64,000 nucleotides of DNA from Okeania sp. SIO1I7. Its GTDB lineage: Bacteria > Cyanobacteriota > Cyanobacteriia > Cyanobacteriales > Microcoleaceae. Where the stretch lies: positions 310,001-374,000 of the forward strand of contig JAAHGF010000003.1 of NCBI GenBank assembly GCA_010672585.1, in the 5' to 3' direction. Made by a program: the position numbers and the translations under genes. The notes under the pieces are model-generated. The model did no database searches. It was not told the DNA's origin and worked only from the letters and a program-made list of their open reading frames with translations. Below are positions 27,375 to 36,563 of this stretch, one piece after another. The number at the start of each line of letters is the position of its first letter. The first letter of the stretch is position 1.

Positions 27375-29111
27375 ATGTTAATTACAAATATACATAAATT
27401 TTTAACTGCTCCTATAGATAAAAAATCTTGTAAAGGGGTGATATTTTGGTTTAGTCTCAGCATGACTTTTGCTACAATTTATGCTTTTATGACTTTGAAA
27501 AAAGCTTTTGCTAGTAGTCTGAGCGTCCAAGATGATGCCAGACAACATATTTTTTGGATGCAGCGTTTTTTTAATCCAGATTTATTTCCTAATGATTTAA
27601 TTGCTGATTATTTTCAGTCGGTAGCTCCAGCAGGATATACTTTACTTTATAAAAGTGCAGCAACTATAGGAATTAACCCTTTTATTTTTGCCAAAATTAT
27701 CCCTTTTATTTTGGGTTTAATTTGTACTTACTATATTTTTCAAATTTGTTTAGAGATATTACCAGTACCAATGGCAGGATTTATTGCTGCTTTGGTAATG
27801 AATCAGGCTATTTGGATGAAAGATGATGTTGCTTCTGCTACTCCTAGAGCATTTGTTTATCCATTTTTTCTGGCTTTTTTATATTATTTACTCCGAGGTT
27901 CGTTGGTCAGAATGGGGATAGCGATCGCTCTGGTGGGATTATTTTATCCTCAGTATGTATTTATTGCTTCTGGCATTCTAATTTTGCAACTAATTTACTG
28001 GAAAAATGGAAGGTTTCAGTTATCATCAGAAAAACGGAGTTTTCTATTTTGTGGAGTTGGTTTAAGCACGGCATTTTTTGTTTTATTACCCTACGCTTTA
28101 AGTTCTTCAGAATTCGGACCTGCTATTAGTCGAGAAGCAGCAATGAAATTAAGAGAGTTTTATCCAAATGGGAGGAGTACTTTTTTTCACGTTCATCCAA
28201 AAGATTTTTGGTTAACTGGCAAACGTAGTGGAATGTTTCCTAAGTCTTTATTTACTCCAGCGACTCAATGTGCAGGATTATTATTGCCGTTTTTATTGGC
28301 TTTTAAATCTGCTTTTCCTTTAATCAAAAATATTACTCATAGAATTTGGTTATTAGTACATCTATTACTGTCATCTTTGGCAATGTTTTTCATTGCTCAT
28401 GCCTTACTTTTTCGGTTACATCTTCCTAGTAGATATACAGGATTAAGTTTCCGAATAATTATTGCTTTGGCAACGGCGATCGCTCTGACTTTAATTATTG
28501 ATTCTTTGTTTAATTGGGCTGAAAATAGACGAAAATTCCCTGTTAAGTTTCAGGGGATTATTTCCTTGATTTTAACAGGTTTAATTATGGCGTCTCTGGC
28601 GTTATATCCTGCTTTTGTTAAAGGTTTTCCTCTGGTGAAATATAAGGTAGGAAGAGCTACAGATTTATATGAATTTTTTCAAGAACAACCTGAAGATATT
28701 CTGATTGCTTCTTTGGAGGAAGAGGCAAATTTATTACCTACGTTTGCTCAACGTTCTATTTTGTTGGGTAGGGAATATGCTATTCCTTATCAAGTTGGTT
28801 ATTATAGTGAATTTCGGCAACGAACTATAGATTTAATTGTTGCTCAATATAGTTCAGATTTAGCAGAGGTGAAGAGTTTTATTCAAAAGTATGGAATTGA
28901 TTTTTGGATGTTACATCGTGGTAGTTTTACGCCAGAATATATTGAGGATAATAGTTGGTTAATGCAATATGAATCTGCACAGGAAGCGGTGACTTTTTTG
29001 CAGTTAGGATATATTCCTGCTTTGGCAACAACTATACCTACTTGTACTGTTTTTCAGAATGATAGTTTATTTGTTTTGGATACTAATTGTATATTAGGAA
29101 GTAGGGAGTAG
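27375..29111 (+). CDS. Polytopic membrane protein, probable GT-C-type glycosyltransferase
   Basis: 578 aa with about ten predicted membrane helices. After the first helix (~23-45) comes a loop with adjacent acidic residues in SVQDDARQHIFWMQRF, the position where GT-C lipid-sugar glycosyltransferases carry their catalytic or metal-binding aspartates. The C-terminal ~130 residues (from ~450) are soluble and probably extracytoplasmic. The general architecture fits transfer of a sugar from a polyprenyl-phosphate donor to a glycan or protein outside the membrane, but I do not recognise a named family, and a non-enzymatic membrane protein is possible. The nearest glycan genes are 6 kb downstream. 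The start ATG is the first in frame and has no clear ribosome-binding site. Confidence 0.75.
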   Translation: MLITNIHKFLTAPIDKKSCKGVIFWFSLSMTFATIYAFMTLKKAFASSLSVQDDARQHIFWMQRFFNPDLFPNDLIADYFQSVAPAGYTLLYKSAATIGINPFIFAKIIPFILGLICTYYIFQICLEILPVPMAGFIAALVMNQAIWMKDDVASATPRAFVYPFFLAFLYYLLRGSLVRMGIAIALVGLFYPQYVFIASGILILQLIYWKNGRFQLSSEKRSFLFCGVGLSTAFFVLLPYALSSSEFGPAISREAAMKLREFYPNGRSTFFHVHPKDFWLTGKRSGMFPKSLFTPATQCAGLLLPFLLAFKSAFPLIKNITHRIWLLVHLLLSSLAMFFIAHALLFRLHLPSRYTGLSFRIIIALATAIALTLIIDSLFNWAENRRKFPVKFQGIISLILTGLIMASLALYPAFVKGFPLVKYKVGRATDLYEFFQEQPEDILIASLEEEANLLPTFAQRSILLGREYAIPYQVGYYSEFRQRTIDLIVAQYSSDLAEVKSFIQKYGIDFWMLHRGSFTPEYIEDNSWLMQYESAQEAVTFLQLGYIPALATTIPTCTVFQNDSLFVLDTNCILGSRE

Positions 29112-29149
29112 GGGAGTGCGGGAAGGATGTGGAGTTTGAGAAGAATTAG

Positions 29150-29226
29150 TTTAGTAGTAGGCTAACACACCTTAAATAGTGCATTAGAAAAAAATGGTCA
29201 AACCTTGGTATAAAAAGAATTATATG
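29150..29226. repeat. Family D MITE-like element, degraded copy
   Basis: Aligns with the interior of 9718-9832 over AAATAGTGNNTTAG, TCAAACCTTGGT and AAGAATTATA. The inverted ends are largely lost. Confidence 0.45.
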
Positions 29227-30298
29227 AAAAAAGCCTGGGGGGGGTGACAAGCCTCTCAAAAGCATTGTAAAATAGGAGTTTACGGATATTTACTGTGTAA
29301 AAAATTGACGGTTTTCGTGAGAATGATAATCAAGGTTTTCGTAAATATTTATCTAGGAGTAATTCCTTAGCAATGCTCTGGACAGTGATTTTAGATCAAA
29401 ACTTTGTTTACGCTATATGTATTAGAGTAGGATGGTAGCTTATCTTATCGTACTTATTTTTGCCGATTGTGTTTTTCCTCACCACTAACCCTGTGACAAC
29501 TACATCTAGAAATGCAGTTGGTTCAAATGTAGATACAATATTTACTTGTTTATTAATATACGGTTTCCCCTAATAGCTTAAGAAGAGTCACCTTGTTATG
29601 AAGCTATACTTAAGGTTAATACATCTGAAGTTAAATAGGAGGTTTATAAATAGAAGTAAACGAGTACATCAAGTTTGTACCCATTAACTATAGAATGTCG
29701 TTAATTAAATTTGATAAGGTTGTATGGCAAGAGTTTTGGGCTTTTAGCGTTGAAAGACTCCAGACTCTAAAAATATTGACTGACAAAGCTTATAACGTCT
29801 AATTGATGATACACCCTAAAAAATCTTCGATAAAACGTTGACTCTTGCTCTAAATATGTTACATTACTAATAATGCTATTTGTTTATCTAGAAATAGCAA
29901 GAGTATCCAGGTACTCGCAGTTTGGCGACAGGACGAATACCTAGTTACTTGTATATGAGAGAGCTTAAGCTCCTATTTTCTCTGTTAGACCATGGCAAAT
30001 ACTACTAAAGGTGTTTTAGTAGAAATGTAGTCTGCGTAAAGCTTGTCGAGTATTTTCACGATTATTAGTGAAAATATCAAGGCTATTACTACCTAATAAC
30101 TAATTAGGTACAACTTTCACCTGCCAAGTTTTATCCTATAAAAACATTACTACTAATTTATCTACTTTTTTAGTATTTGTCAAGTTTTATATCAGGAAAT
30201 TTTCACAAAAATCAGCCAAAAAGCGCAAAGGAGGAAATTTATGTGATCCGGGAAGTTTCCCAAAAATTAGACAAAAAACTTAATAAGGAGATAACTTT
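29227..30298. other. 1.07-kb gene-poor region, possibly structured RNA or leader
   Basis: No clear gene. It includes an eight-G run (~29240), a strong hairpin with arms TATTTTCAC and GTGAAAATA (about 30051-30077) and the palindrome GAGCTTAAGCTC (about 29964-29975). Near the right edge there are two Shine-Dalgarno-like sequences, AAGGAGG at ~30230 followed by a start-stop ATGTGA, and AAGGAG ahead of the small gene at 30299. A 35-codon frame at 29695-29802 lacks a ribosome-binding site. Confidence 0.5.
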
Positions 30299-30451
30299 AT
30301 GTCAAAAGAAAAGATTGCTTCTATTATCCTAGAAACGGTTCAGCTAGGAGCAGCGCTTCTAGCGTTATCTATGTATGCCCCGTTTTTGGCCTTGATATTT
30401 ACGCCAACGATCGCGCTGTGTTTATTCTATAAATATAGGATTTTCAAGTAG
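30299..30451 (+). CDS. Small hydrophobic membrane protein (50 aa)
   Basis: Reads MSKEKIASIILETVQLGAAL and on to LFYKYRIFK. The polar start is followed by a hydrophobic segment (~residues 14-44), which may cross the membrane once or as a tight hairpin, and a basic C-terminus. An AAGGAG sequence eight bases before the ATG is among the best ribosome-binding sites in this window, which argues for real translation. A second AAGGAGG further up (30230-30236) precedes a minimal ATG-TGA, which could act as an upstream start-stop. I do not recognise a family; toxin-like and stress-related small membrane proteins both look like this. Confidence 0.6.
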   Translation: MSKEKIASIILETVQLGAALLALSMYAPFLALIFTPTIALCLFYKYRIFK

Positions 30452-30700
30452 ATAAACGGTTGATTTAGAGTACCAACACCCTATATTACTCAGGGCAATC
30501 GGTAGACTTCTGAAACTAGGCAGTATTAATACTGCCTACATAACTATAGTCGAGAGAATTTCAGAAGGTTTAACTGGTTTAATTTGGGCGAATAAATCTT
30601 GATTTTCTTCTAGGGTTAATTCAAAATTTGTCTTGGCTATTTCCGGGGTTGAAACACCCTGGATTCTGACGAATTAATCCTTCTGCTGTAGCTATCGCTT

Positions 30701-32134
30701 CAACTTGATTCAGCAAGGGGTCTCCCGTTATAATTTGCGATTTAACGGTAGGGGAATTGCCGAGCTGTAAATTAAAAGGGTGTCAATTGCTGTTCAAATA
30801 TATCACTAAAGAGTAGTATAAAATTATGATAATTACTCATTGCTACAAAATTCATCCCACTTGTCAACAGTCAGTCAAAATTGATTATTGGCTCTTTACT
30901 GTTGCGAAGACATTACAATTATGCTCTAGGTCAAAGACTAGACTGGTTGAATACAACTAGATGTCAAGTTGACCGTTGTTCATTAATTTCATGTCCTATT
31001 GGTGAAATTTCTAGTAGACCAGATTATTATTTTCAGCAATCAGCACTTAAACAGACAAAAGAGTTATTTCCTGATTACAAGGAAATATATTCGGAAGTTC
31101 AACAAATTAACTTACAAAGACTAGATAAAGCTTGGAAAAGTTGGCTAATACCCAATAAAACTGGTAAGCGTTCAGGACGACCAAGATTTAAAAAATCAGG
31201 GAAGTTAAGGTCATTGTGTTTTAGTAGAGTTAATCATCCGCTCATCAGCAATAAAATTTGATGGAAAACAAATAATTGCTACGAGGTTTGGTGCTATTCC
31301 AGTCATAGTTCATAGACCAATTCCAGATGGGTTTACGATGAAAACTGCAACTATAACCAAAAAAGCTGATGGTCCCGGATGTAAGTTTTAGCTTAGAAGA
31401 TAAGTCAGTACCTAGTTTAATTTCTACAGAAAATATCAAAACTGCTGTAGGCATTGATGTAGGCTTAAAAGAGTTTTTAACTACTAATACTGGTGAAACT
31501 ATTTCTGTTCCTAAATTTTATAGAAAATCCCAATCTAATTTAGCAAGAAAGCAAAAAAAAGTATCTAGAAAAGAAATTGGGTCAAACAACTGGAGGGCAG
31601 CACAAAATAGAATAGCTAGATTACATCAACATATAGCTAGACAAAGAGAAGATTTCCATTACAAAACAGCTCATAAATTAGTTAGAGAAAATGATTTAAT
31701 AGCAGTAGAAGACCTAAACATTAGAGGTTTAGCTAGAAACACGAAACTATCAAAATCAATTTATGATGTAGCCAGGGGTGCTTTTATTGAAAAATTGAAT
31801 GCAGTGGCGGTAAAACGCGGTATTCATGTAATCAAAGTTAGCCCTCACAATACATCACAAAATTGTAGTAATTGTGGCCACAAAGTACCTAAAACTTTAT
31901 CAGTTAGAACTCATTCTTGTCCTAAATGTAAAACAGTTTTGGATAGAGATGAAAACGCTGCAATTAATATATTAAATAAAGCGTTAAACGAGGTGGGTAT
32001 CATCTTGTCTGCTTGTGGAGGCTTAGGCGTTAGTCAGCCTGTGTTCGCGTAGCGTTGCGCCAGCAAAACAAGAAACTTCTTTGCTTAAGAAGCTCCCGTT
32101 ATAATCTCCGATTTAACGGGAGAGAACTTCACAA
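30701..32134 (+). mobile_element. IS200/IS605-group tnpB element, decayed copy
   Basis: Matches the intact element at 915-2324 over its full length, in opposite orientation. Left end CAACTTGATTC at 30701, left-end palindrome at 30722-30751 (one mismatch disturbs an arm), right-end palindrome at 32093-32122, right end GAACTTCACAA to 32134. The terminal sequences are better preserved than the gene. Confidence 0.85.
30826..32052 (+). pseudogene. tnpB pseudogene with three +1 frameshifts and a 22-bp insertion
   Basis: Aligned with the intact tnpB, single extra bases appear near 30892 (YWL.ELL region), 31236 (VNHSKAA region) and 31372 (ADGYYV region), splitting the gene into open pieces including 30881-31261 and 31369-32052. 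At the 3' end, after CAGCCTGTG, a 22-bp insertion TTCGCGTAGCGTTGCGCCAGCA (32045-32066 region) introduces a stop and removes the last ~14 residues. The RuvC and zinc-ribbon motifs remain readable (GIDVGLKEF, VEDLNIRGL, CSNCG, DRDENAA), so decay is recent. Confidence 0.93.
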
Positions 32135-32548
32135 AAAGACCTTTTCAAGAAAGCTATAACCTTGTATTTACGTTAATTGCATCTCAAATCTGGTAATTTT
32201 TAGCAGAGTTAGATAACCTCAAAAAAACAAATTTTGAACAAGTATAAATGCCTAAGTAATTCTAGCTATTGACAAATAGTACATAAACTTAAGATGTAAA
32301 TTCCAGACACTCAATATCGGTAGTCGTTGCAACTGTAATAGTATTGATTGAACCTGGGACAAAAGCAACGCTAATAAAACAAAAATATAGGCTACTCTAG
32401 AATCATCCAAAGTAGCCATATATTAATAATTTAAAGAAGAGAAAAAATTTCAGATATAGAAGTCGAAGGAAATGTGAGGGCAGATCAAAAGGTTAAAACT
32501 CAGACAACGCCAGATTTTTCCTTCTTCCTTCTTCCTTCTGCTATAGCC
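32135..32548. other. Gene-free interval between the TnpB relic and ftsH
   Basis: AT-rich DNA with a CTTCTTC heptamer run (32520-32538) close to the ftsH stop. No hairpin followed by a T-run clear enough to call a terminator. Confidence 0.55.
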
Positions 32549-34390
32549 CTATATTAAAGCAGCCATCTTCACATCATTAGTAGCCAACAACTCCTGTAAC
32601 TCATCAGAATCTACAGTCTCCTTGTCAACCAACATCTCAGCCAACTTATCCAAAACATGACGGTTCCCTACCAAAACTTCCTTCGCCCGACGATAAGCTT
32701 GCTCTACCAAATTGCGCACCTCATCATCAATAGCAGCAGCAGTTTCCTCAGAAAAATCACGCTCCGCCATAATATCCCTACCTAAGAACATATTACCGTT
32801 CTGACGACCAAGAGCAACTGGACCAAGGCGATCGCTCATGCCAAACCGAGTCACCATTTGCCTTGCCACACGAGCGACCTGCTGTAAATCGTTAGAAGCT
32901 CCAGTAGTTACCTCTTCATCACCAAAAATAATCTCCTCAGCTAGACGACCGCCCAAAGCTACAGCCATCTGATTTTGTAGATAAGCACGAGAGTACAAAC
33001 CAGAGTCCATCCGGTCTTCACTAGGAGTAAACCAAGTCAAACCACCAGCACGACCCCGAGGAATAATACTAATTTTCTGCACTGGGTCATAATCAGGCAT
33101 CAACGCTCCGACTAGAGCATGACCAGCTTCGTGATACGCTACAAGTTCCTTGCGCTTCTCGCTCATTACTCGGTCTTTCTTTTCTGGACCTGCTAATACC
33201 CGGTCAATAGCATCATTAACTTCGTCCATAGAGATTTCAGTTAAGTTGCGACGAGCTGCCAGAATAGCTGCCTCATTTAATAGATTAGACAAATCTGCTC
33301 CAGTAAATCCAGGAGTTCGACGAGCAATTTTTTCTAGGTCTACATCTTTAGAGAGACTCTTACCACGAGCATGAACATTGAGAATTTCTAGACGACCTGC
33401 ATAGTCAGGGCGGTCTACTACTACTTGACGGTCAAAACGACCTGGTCGGAGTAGGGCAGCATCTAGAACATCCGGGCGGTTAGTAGCTGCAATAATAATG
33501 ATACCTGTGTTACCTTCAAAACCATCCATTTCGGTAAGTAGCTGGTTGAGGGTTTGTTCCCTTTCATCATTACCACCACCTAAACCAGCACCCCGTTGAC
33601 GACCCACCGCATCAATTTCATCTATAAATACGATACAGGGAGCGTTAGATTTTGCTTGTTCAAATAGGTCGCGGACTCGGGAAGCACCTACACCCACAAA
33701 CATTTCTACAAATTCTGAACCGGAGATGGAGAAGAATGGTACTCCTGCTTCACCAGCTACTGCTTTTGCTAATAGGGTTTTACCTGTTCCCGGAGGACCT
33801 ACTAACAATACTCCTTTGGGAATTTTTGCGCCTACTGCTGTGAAGCGATCGGCATTTTTGAGGAAGTCTACTACTTCTGTTAGTTCTAGTTTGGCTTGTT
33901 CGATACCTGCTACATCGCCGAATGTAACTTGGGTTTGGGGTTCCATTTGGACTCTAGCCTTAGATTTACCAAAGTTCATAGCTTGGCTACCTGGTCCACT
34001 TTGGGCACGACGTAGTAGGAAAAACAGTCCCACCAATAATAGGACAGGGAAGAATAAACTACTTAATGCTCTAACCCAGAAACCTTCTTCACTTTGGGGC
34101 AGTACGGAAATGTCTACGTTGTTTTTGGTGAGGATGTTAATTAGGTCGGGGTCGTTGGGTAGATTAACGCGGACTATACTACCGTCGGCGACTTTGACTC
34201 GTGCTGCTGTACGGTCGGCGCTGATGCTGACTCTGTCTACGTTGTTGGTTTCTACCTGCTGAATAAATTGACTATATTTCCAGGTTTCGTTGGTTTGGGG
34301 TTGTTGATCGAAGAATGCTGTTGCTAAGGCGATGACTACTATTGCTAATAAGGCATATAGGCCAGCATTTCTCCACCTTTTATTATTCAC
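32549..34390 (-). CDS. ftsH: Membrane-bound ATP-dependent zinc metalloprotease FtsH
   Basis: 613 aa. Two membrane helices (~8-27 and ~107-127) enclose a lumenal or periplasmic domain. The AAA+ module has Walker A GPPGTGKT (198-205), pore loop [11 protein letters not shown], Walker [12 protein letters not shown] and the second region of homology. The M41 protease has HEAGH at 420-424 and the third zinc ligand in the downstream [18 protein letters not shown] region. Cyanobacterial FtsH complexes degrade damaged photosystem II D1 and other membrane proteins. Translation begins at GTG (34388-34390), supported by AAGGAG nine bases upstream. Several cyanobacterial paralogues exist; which one this is cannot be told here. 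Confidence 0.98.
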   Translation of the reverse strand: MNNKRWRNAGLYALLAIVVIALATAFFDQQPQTNETWKYSQFIQQVETNNVDRVSISADRTAARVKVADGSIVRVNLPNDPDLINILTKNNVDISVLPQSEEGFWVRALSSLFFPVLLLVGLFFLLRRAQSGPGSQAMNFGKSKARVQMEPQTQVTFGDVAGIEQAKLELTEVVDFLKNADRFTAVGAKIPKGVLLVGPPGTGKTLLAKAVAGEAGVPFFSISGSEFVEMFVGVGASRVRDLFEQAKSNAPCIVFIDEIDAVGRQRGAGLGGGNDEREQTLNQLLTEMDGFEGNTGIIIIAATNRPDVLDAALLRPGRFDRQVVVDRPDYAGRLEILNVHARGKSLSKDVDLEKIARRTPGFTGADLSNLLNEAAILAARRNLTEISMDEVNDAIDRVLAGPEKKDRVMSEKRKELVAYHEAGHALVGALMPDYDPVQKISIIPRGRAGGLTWFTPSEDRMDSGLYSRAYLQNQMAVALGGRLAEEIIFGDEEVTTGASNDLQQVARVARQMVTRFGMSDRLGPVALGRQNGNMFLGRDIMAERDFSEETAAAIDDEVRNLVEQAYRRAKEVLVGNRHVLDKLAEMLVDKETVDSDELQELLATNDVKMAALI

Positions 34391-34799
34391 TAGGGTTGCT
34401 CCTTCTAATCTTTTTATACTATTGGGACTATTTTTTAATCCAGCTATATTAACTTATGTTAACTGATTTCTAATATAATATCACAGTGGTTGGAGTAACA
34501 GGATATGAGTTGTGCTAGTGCTGCTACGCGGAAGTTAAAAGCGAGTGCTAATTGGCGAGGTTTCCTACGGCGCTTTTAAGGTGCGGAAATAGTTCTGCAC
34601 ACAGCCCCTCCAGAATGTAAGACGCACATCTGACAGTCAATCATTTTTGATTTGCAATTGTTTGAGGATTTTGTAACTGGTCAGTTATTTCCGCTATCCT
34701 GCACTAGCTAAATAAAATATTGATATACCAGTCCTTTTTTGGTTGTCAGATATTGTAGATTTGGAAGGAATAAGGAAGAGCAAAATTAATTATTACTAA

Positions 34800-34910
34800 T
34801 AATAGACATCTCCTCCAAAAGAGGGATTAGGGAGCAGGGAGTAGGGAGAAAGAATTGATGAATCACAGTGGGATAATTGATTTGATTTTTTATTATTGGA
34901 GATGTCTAAT
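34800..34910. repeat. MITE-like family B, full copy
   Basis: About 111 bp with inverted ends AATAGACATCTCC and GGAGATGTCTAAT. The interior carries GGGAGTAGGGAG repeats and ATAATTGATTTGATTTTT. Other copies lie at 23569-23643, 46078-46178 and 60284-60413, with single ends at ~53606 and ~60860-60899. Confidence 0.85.
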
Positions 34911-35007
34911 GATTAGATTTTTTAGGCGACCGGGTTTTGGGAGGTGGGGAAGTACTCAGAGCTATATTTCATAGCTCTTCTATTGTTTATTTGTTGATTG
35001 TGAAAGT

Positions 35008-35236
35008 AATTAGGACTTGTTGATTAAATCTCAAAGTATTTACAGATAAAGGTTTTAACATTTAAGGAGCGAATAAAAGTACAACTTTTTAAGCTTGAGC
35101 GACCAAAAAGTTAAGATTTTGGGCTAACTATGGCAAAAAAATCAAGGGATAAATATATCCGACTACCTGCTCTAAATTCCCCTTTCCTTCTGACTATTAC
35201 CCCTGTCATGCATACTTTTTCAGCAAACTCTAATTA
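35008..35236 (+). repeat. MITE-like family A, copy 3 (diverged)
   Basis: 229 bp from AATTAGGACTTGTTGATTAAAT to CAGCAAACTCTAATTA. Central landmarks (ACAGATAAAGG, AAAAAATCAAGGGA) are preserved but several positions have drifted compared with the copies after thiD and cobH. Confidence 0.78.
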
Positions 35237-35316
35237 ATAACTTGATTGTAGATATTTTCAAAAGTTTGAGATAATTAATATATACTGTATGAAATCATTC
35301 ATCACTTAGGTAAAGA

Positions 35317-35385
35317 GACTATGTATATCAATATCATAAGTATAGGGAAGAAAAACTATAACGTTAGAGATATTTAGTGTTGATA
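35317..35385 (+). repeat. Solitary relative of the 76-bp minisatellite unit
   Basis: AGAGACTATGTATATC, then AAAAACTATAACGTTAGAGA and TTTAGTGTTGA follow the order seen at the left edge of the tandem array (54668-54724). It is a single degenerate unit far from the array. Confidence 0.6.
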
Positions 35386-35472
35386 ATTTATGGATTATTT
35401 AAGTCCTGATTATTTTTGATTTTTCTGAATAAGGAGGCTTATTTGTAGTGGATAGTTAAGGAGGGAAGGTTG

Positions 35473-36321
35473 ATGATTAATTTTGGCGATACTATTGCTT
35501 TAAATAAAAAAGCACAATTTTATTACAATCAAGGAAATTTAAAGGAAGCGATCGCCTGGTGCTATGAAGTTATTAAATATCAACCAGATTTTGTGGAAGT
35601 ATATGAAATTCTGGGAAGTTTTCTGCAGTTGAATGGGGATATAAATGCTGCTGTTCGTGCTTATATTAAAGCAACAGAAGTTTTGCTTGATAATGGTTCA
35701 GTTTATAGTAATTTAGACCGCTCTTTATTTGATGAGTATGGTAGTCAAATTTTTCAGTTAATTAATGATAATCCTGGTCAAATGTCTTTTCAAGAATATG
35801 CTTATATTACTAATGTGGTTGGGGGGAAAGTACCTGGTAATTTTCTAATTTTTGGAGTTGGTAAGGATAGTTTACTTTGGTTGGGGGTAAATAGAGGTGG
35901 AAAAACTTTATTTTTGGAGGATGATAAAGATTGGTTGAATCAAGTAAAAGTTGGTTGTGAAAATTCTATTGAGGCTTATTTGGTTGAGTATGGTACGAGA
36001 GTTTATTTATGGAAAAGTTTACTGGAAGAATATAGTCAAGGAAATGATTGTTTATGGATGGTATTACCTGAGAAAGTTTTATTTACAAAATGGGATTTTA
36101 TTTTGGTAGATGCACCAGCAGGATATTCTGAGGAGAAACCAGGGAGAATGAAGAGTATTTATATGGCAGCTAAACTAGCTATGGAAAGTGGTAATACTGA
36201 TATATTTATTCATGATTGTGACCGTGAAGTGGAAGATATTTATAGTGATTATTTTTTTGACAAAGGGTATTTAATTAATCAAGTTCATAAGCTCAAGCAC
36301 TATTCTTTGAAAAGGTATTAG
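35473..36321 (+). CDS. TPR-DUF579 protein, xylan/glycan methyltransferase-like
   Basis: 282 aa. Two TPR units occupy ~10-75. The remainder (~115-270) follows the DUF579 pattern of plant IRX15 and glucuronoxylan 4-O-methyltransferases: NFLIFGVGKDSLLWLGVNRG (nucleotide-binding glycine motif), KTLFLEDDKDWL, AYLVEYGT, then WDFILVDAPAGYSEEKPGRM and DIFIHDCDREVED. In plants these enzymes methylate glucuronic acid on xylan with S-adenosylmethionine. Here the acceptor is unknown, but the neighbouring giant glycosyltransferase makes a surface glycan likely. The ATG at 35473 directly follows AAGGAGGGAAGG; an upstream TTG would add one residue. The TPR-DUF579 fusion is unusual. The assignment rests on motif recall and a profile search would settle it. 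Confidence 0.8.
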   Translation: MINFGDTIALNKKAQFYYNQGNLKEAIAWCYEVIKYQPDFVEVYEILGSFLQLNGDINAAVRAYIKATEVLLDNGSVYSNLDRSLFDEYGSQIFQLINDNPGQMSFQEYAYITNVVGGKVPGNFLIFGVGKDSLLWLGVNRGGKTLFLEDDKDWLNQVKVGCENSIEAYLVEYGTRVYLWKSLLEEYSQGNDCLWMVLPEKVLFTKWDFILVDAPAGYSEEKPGRMKSIYMAAKLAMESGNTDIFIHDCDREVEDIYSDYFFDKGYLINQVHKLKHYSLKRY

Positions 36322-36563
36322 GTGGTAGGTGTTAGGTGGTAGGCTTAACGAAGTCAGAAGTCAGAAGTCAGAAGTCAGAAGTTATTTTTGTAACGGGGAT
36401 GCGTGAGCAACTCTCCAAAAATATTTCGCCTTAAAAGGCGGGGTTTTAGACCCACATTATTTTGATAAGAAATCAAAAGTGAATATTTTTCAATTAAAAT
36501 TAATAAAGCTGATAGCTGATAGCTGACTGCTGAATGCTTACCTTAAACTTTAGCTGGAAAAAA
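36322..36563. repeat. Intergenic heptamer repeats ahead of the giant gene
   Basis: Short runs AGTCAGA (36353-36381) and AGCTGAT/GCTGACT (36510-36540). The first in-frame ATG of the giant gene (36534) lies within this repeat, which is why the start at 36564 is preferred. Confidence 0.75.

Larger units (their letters stand above)
34391..35472. other. 1.08-kb gene-free region with MITE-B, MITE-A and a lone minisatellite-like unit
   Basis: Besides three repeats (34800-34910, 35008-35236 and 35317-35385), there is a GC-rich palindromic motif (CTGCTACGCGGAAG and TTTCCTACGGCGC, 34519-34577). No gene is visible. The strong ribosome-binding site of the next gene is at 35459-35469. Confidence 0.7.

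Noticed and set aside
29695..29802. 35-codon frame beginning MSLIKFDKVVWQEF
   Set aside because: No ribosome-binding site and too short to judge without conservation data.
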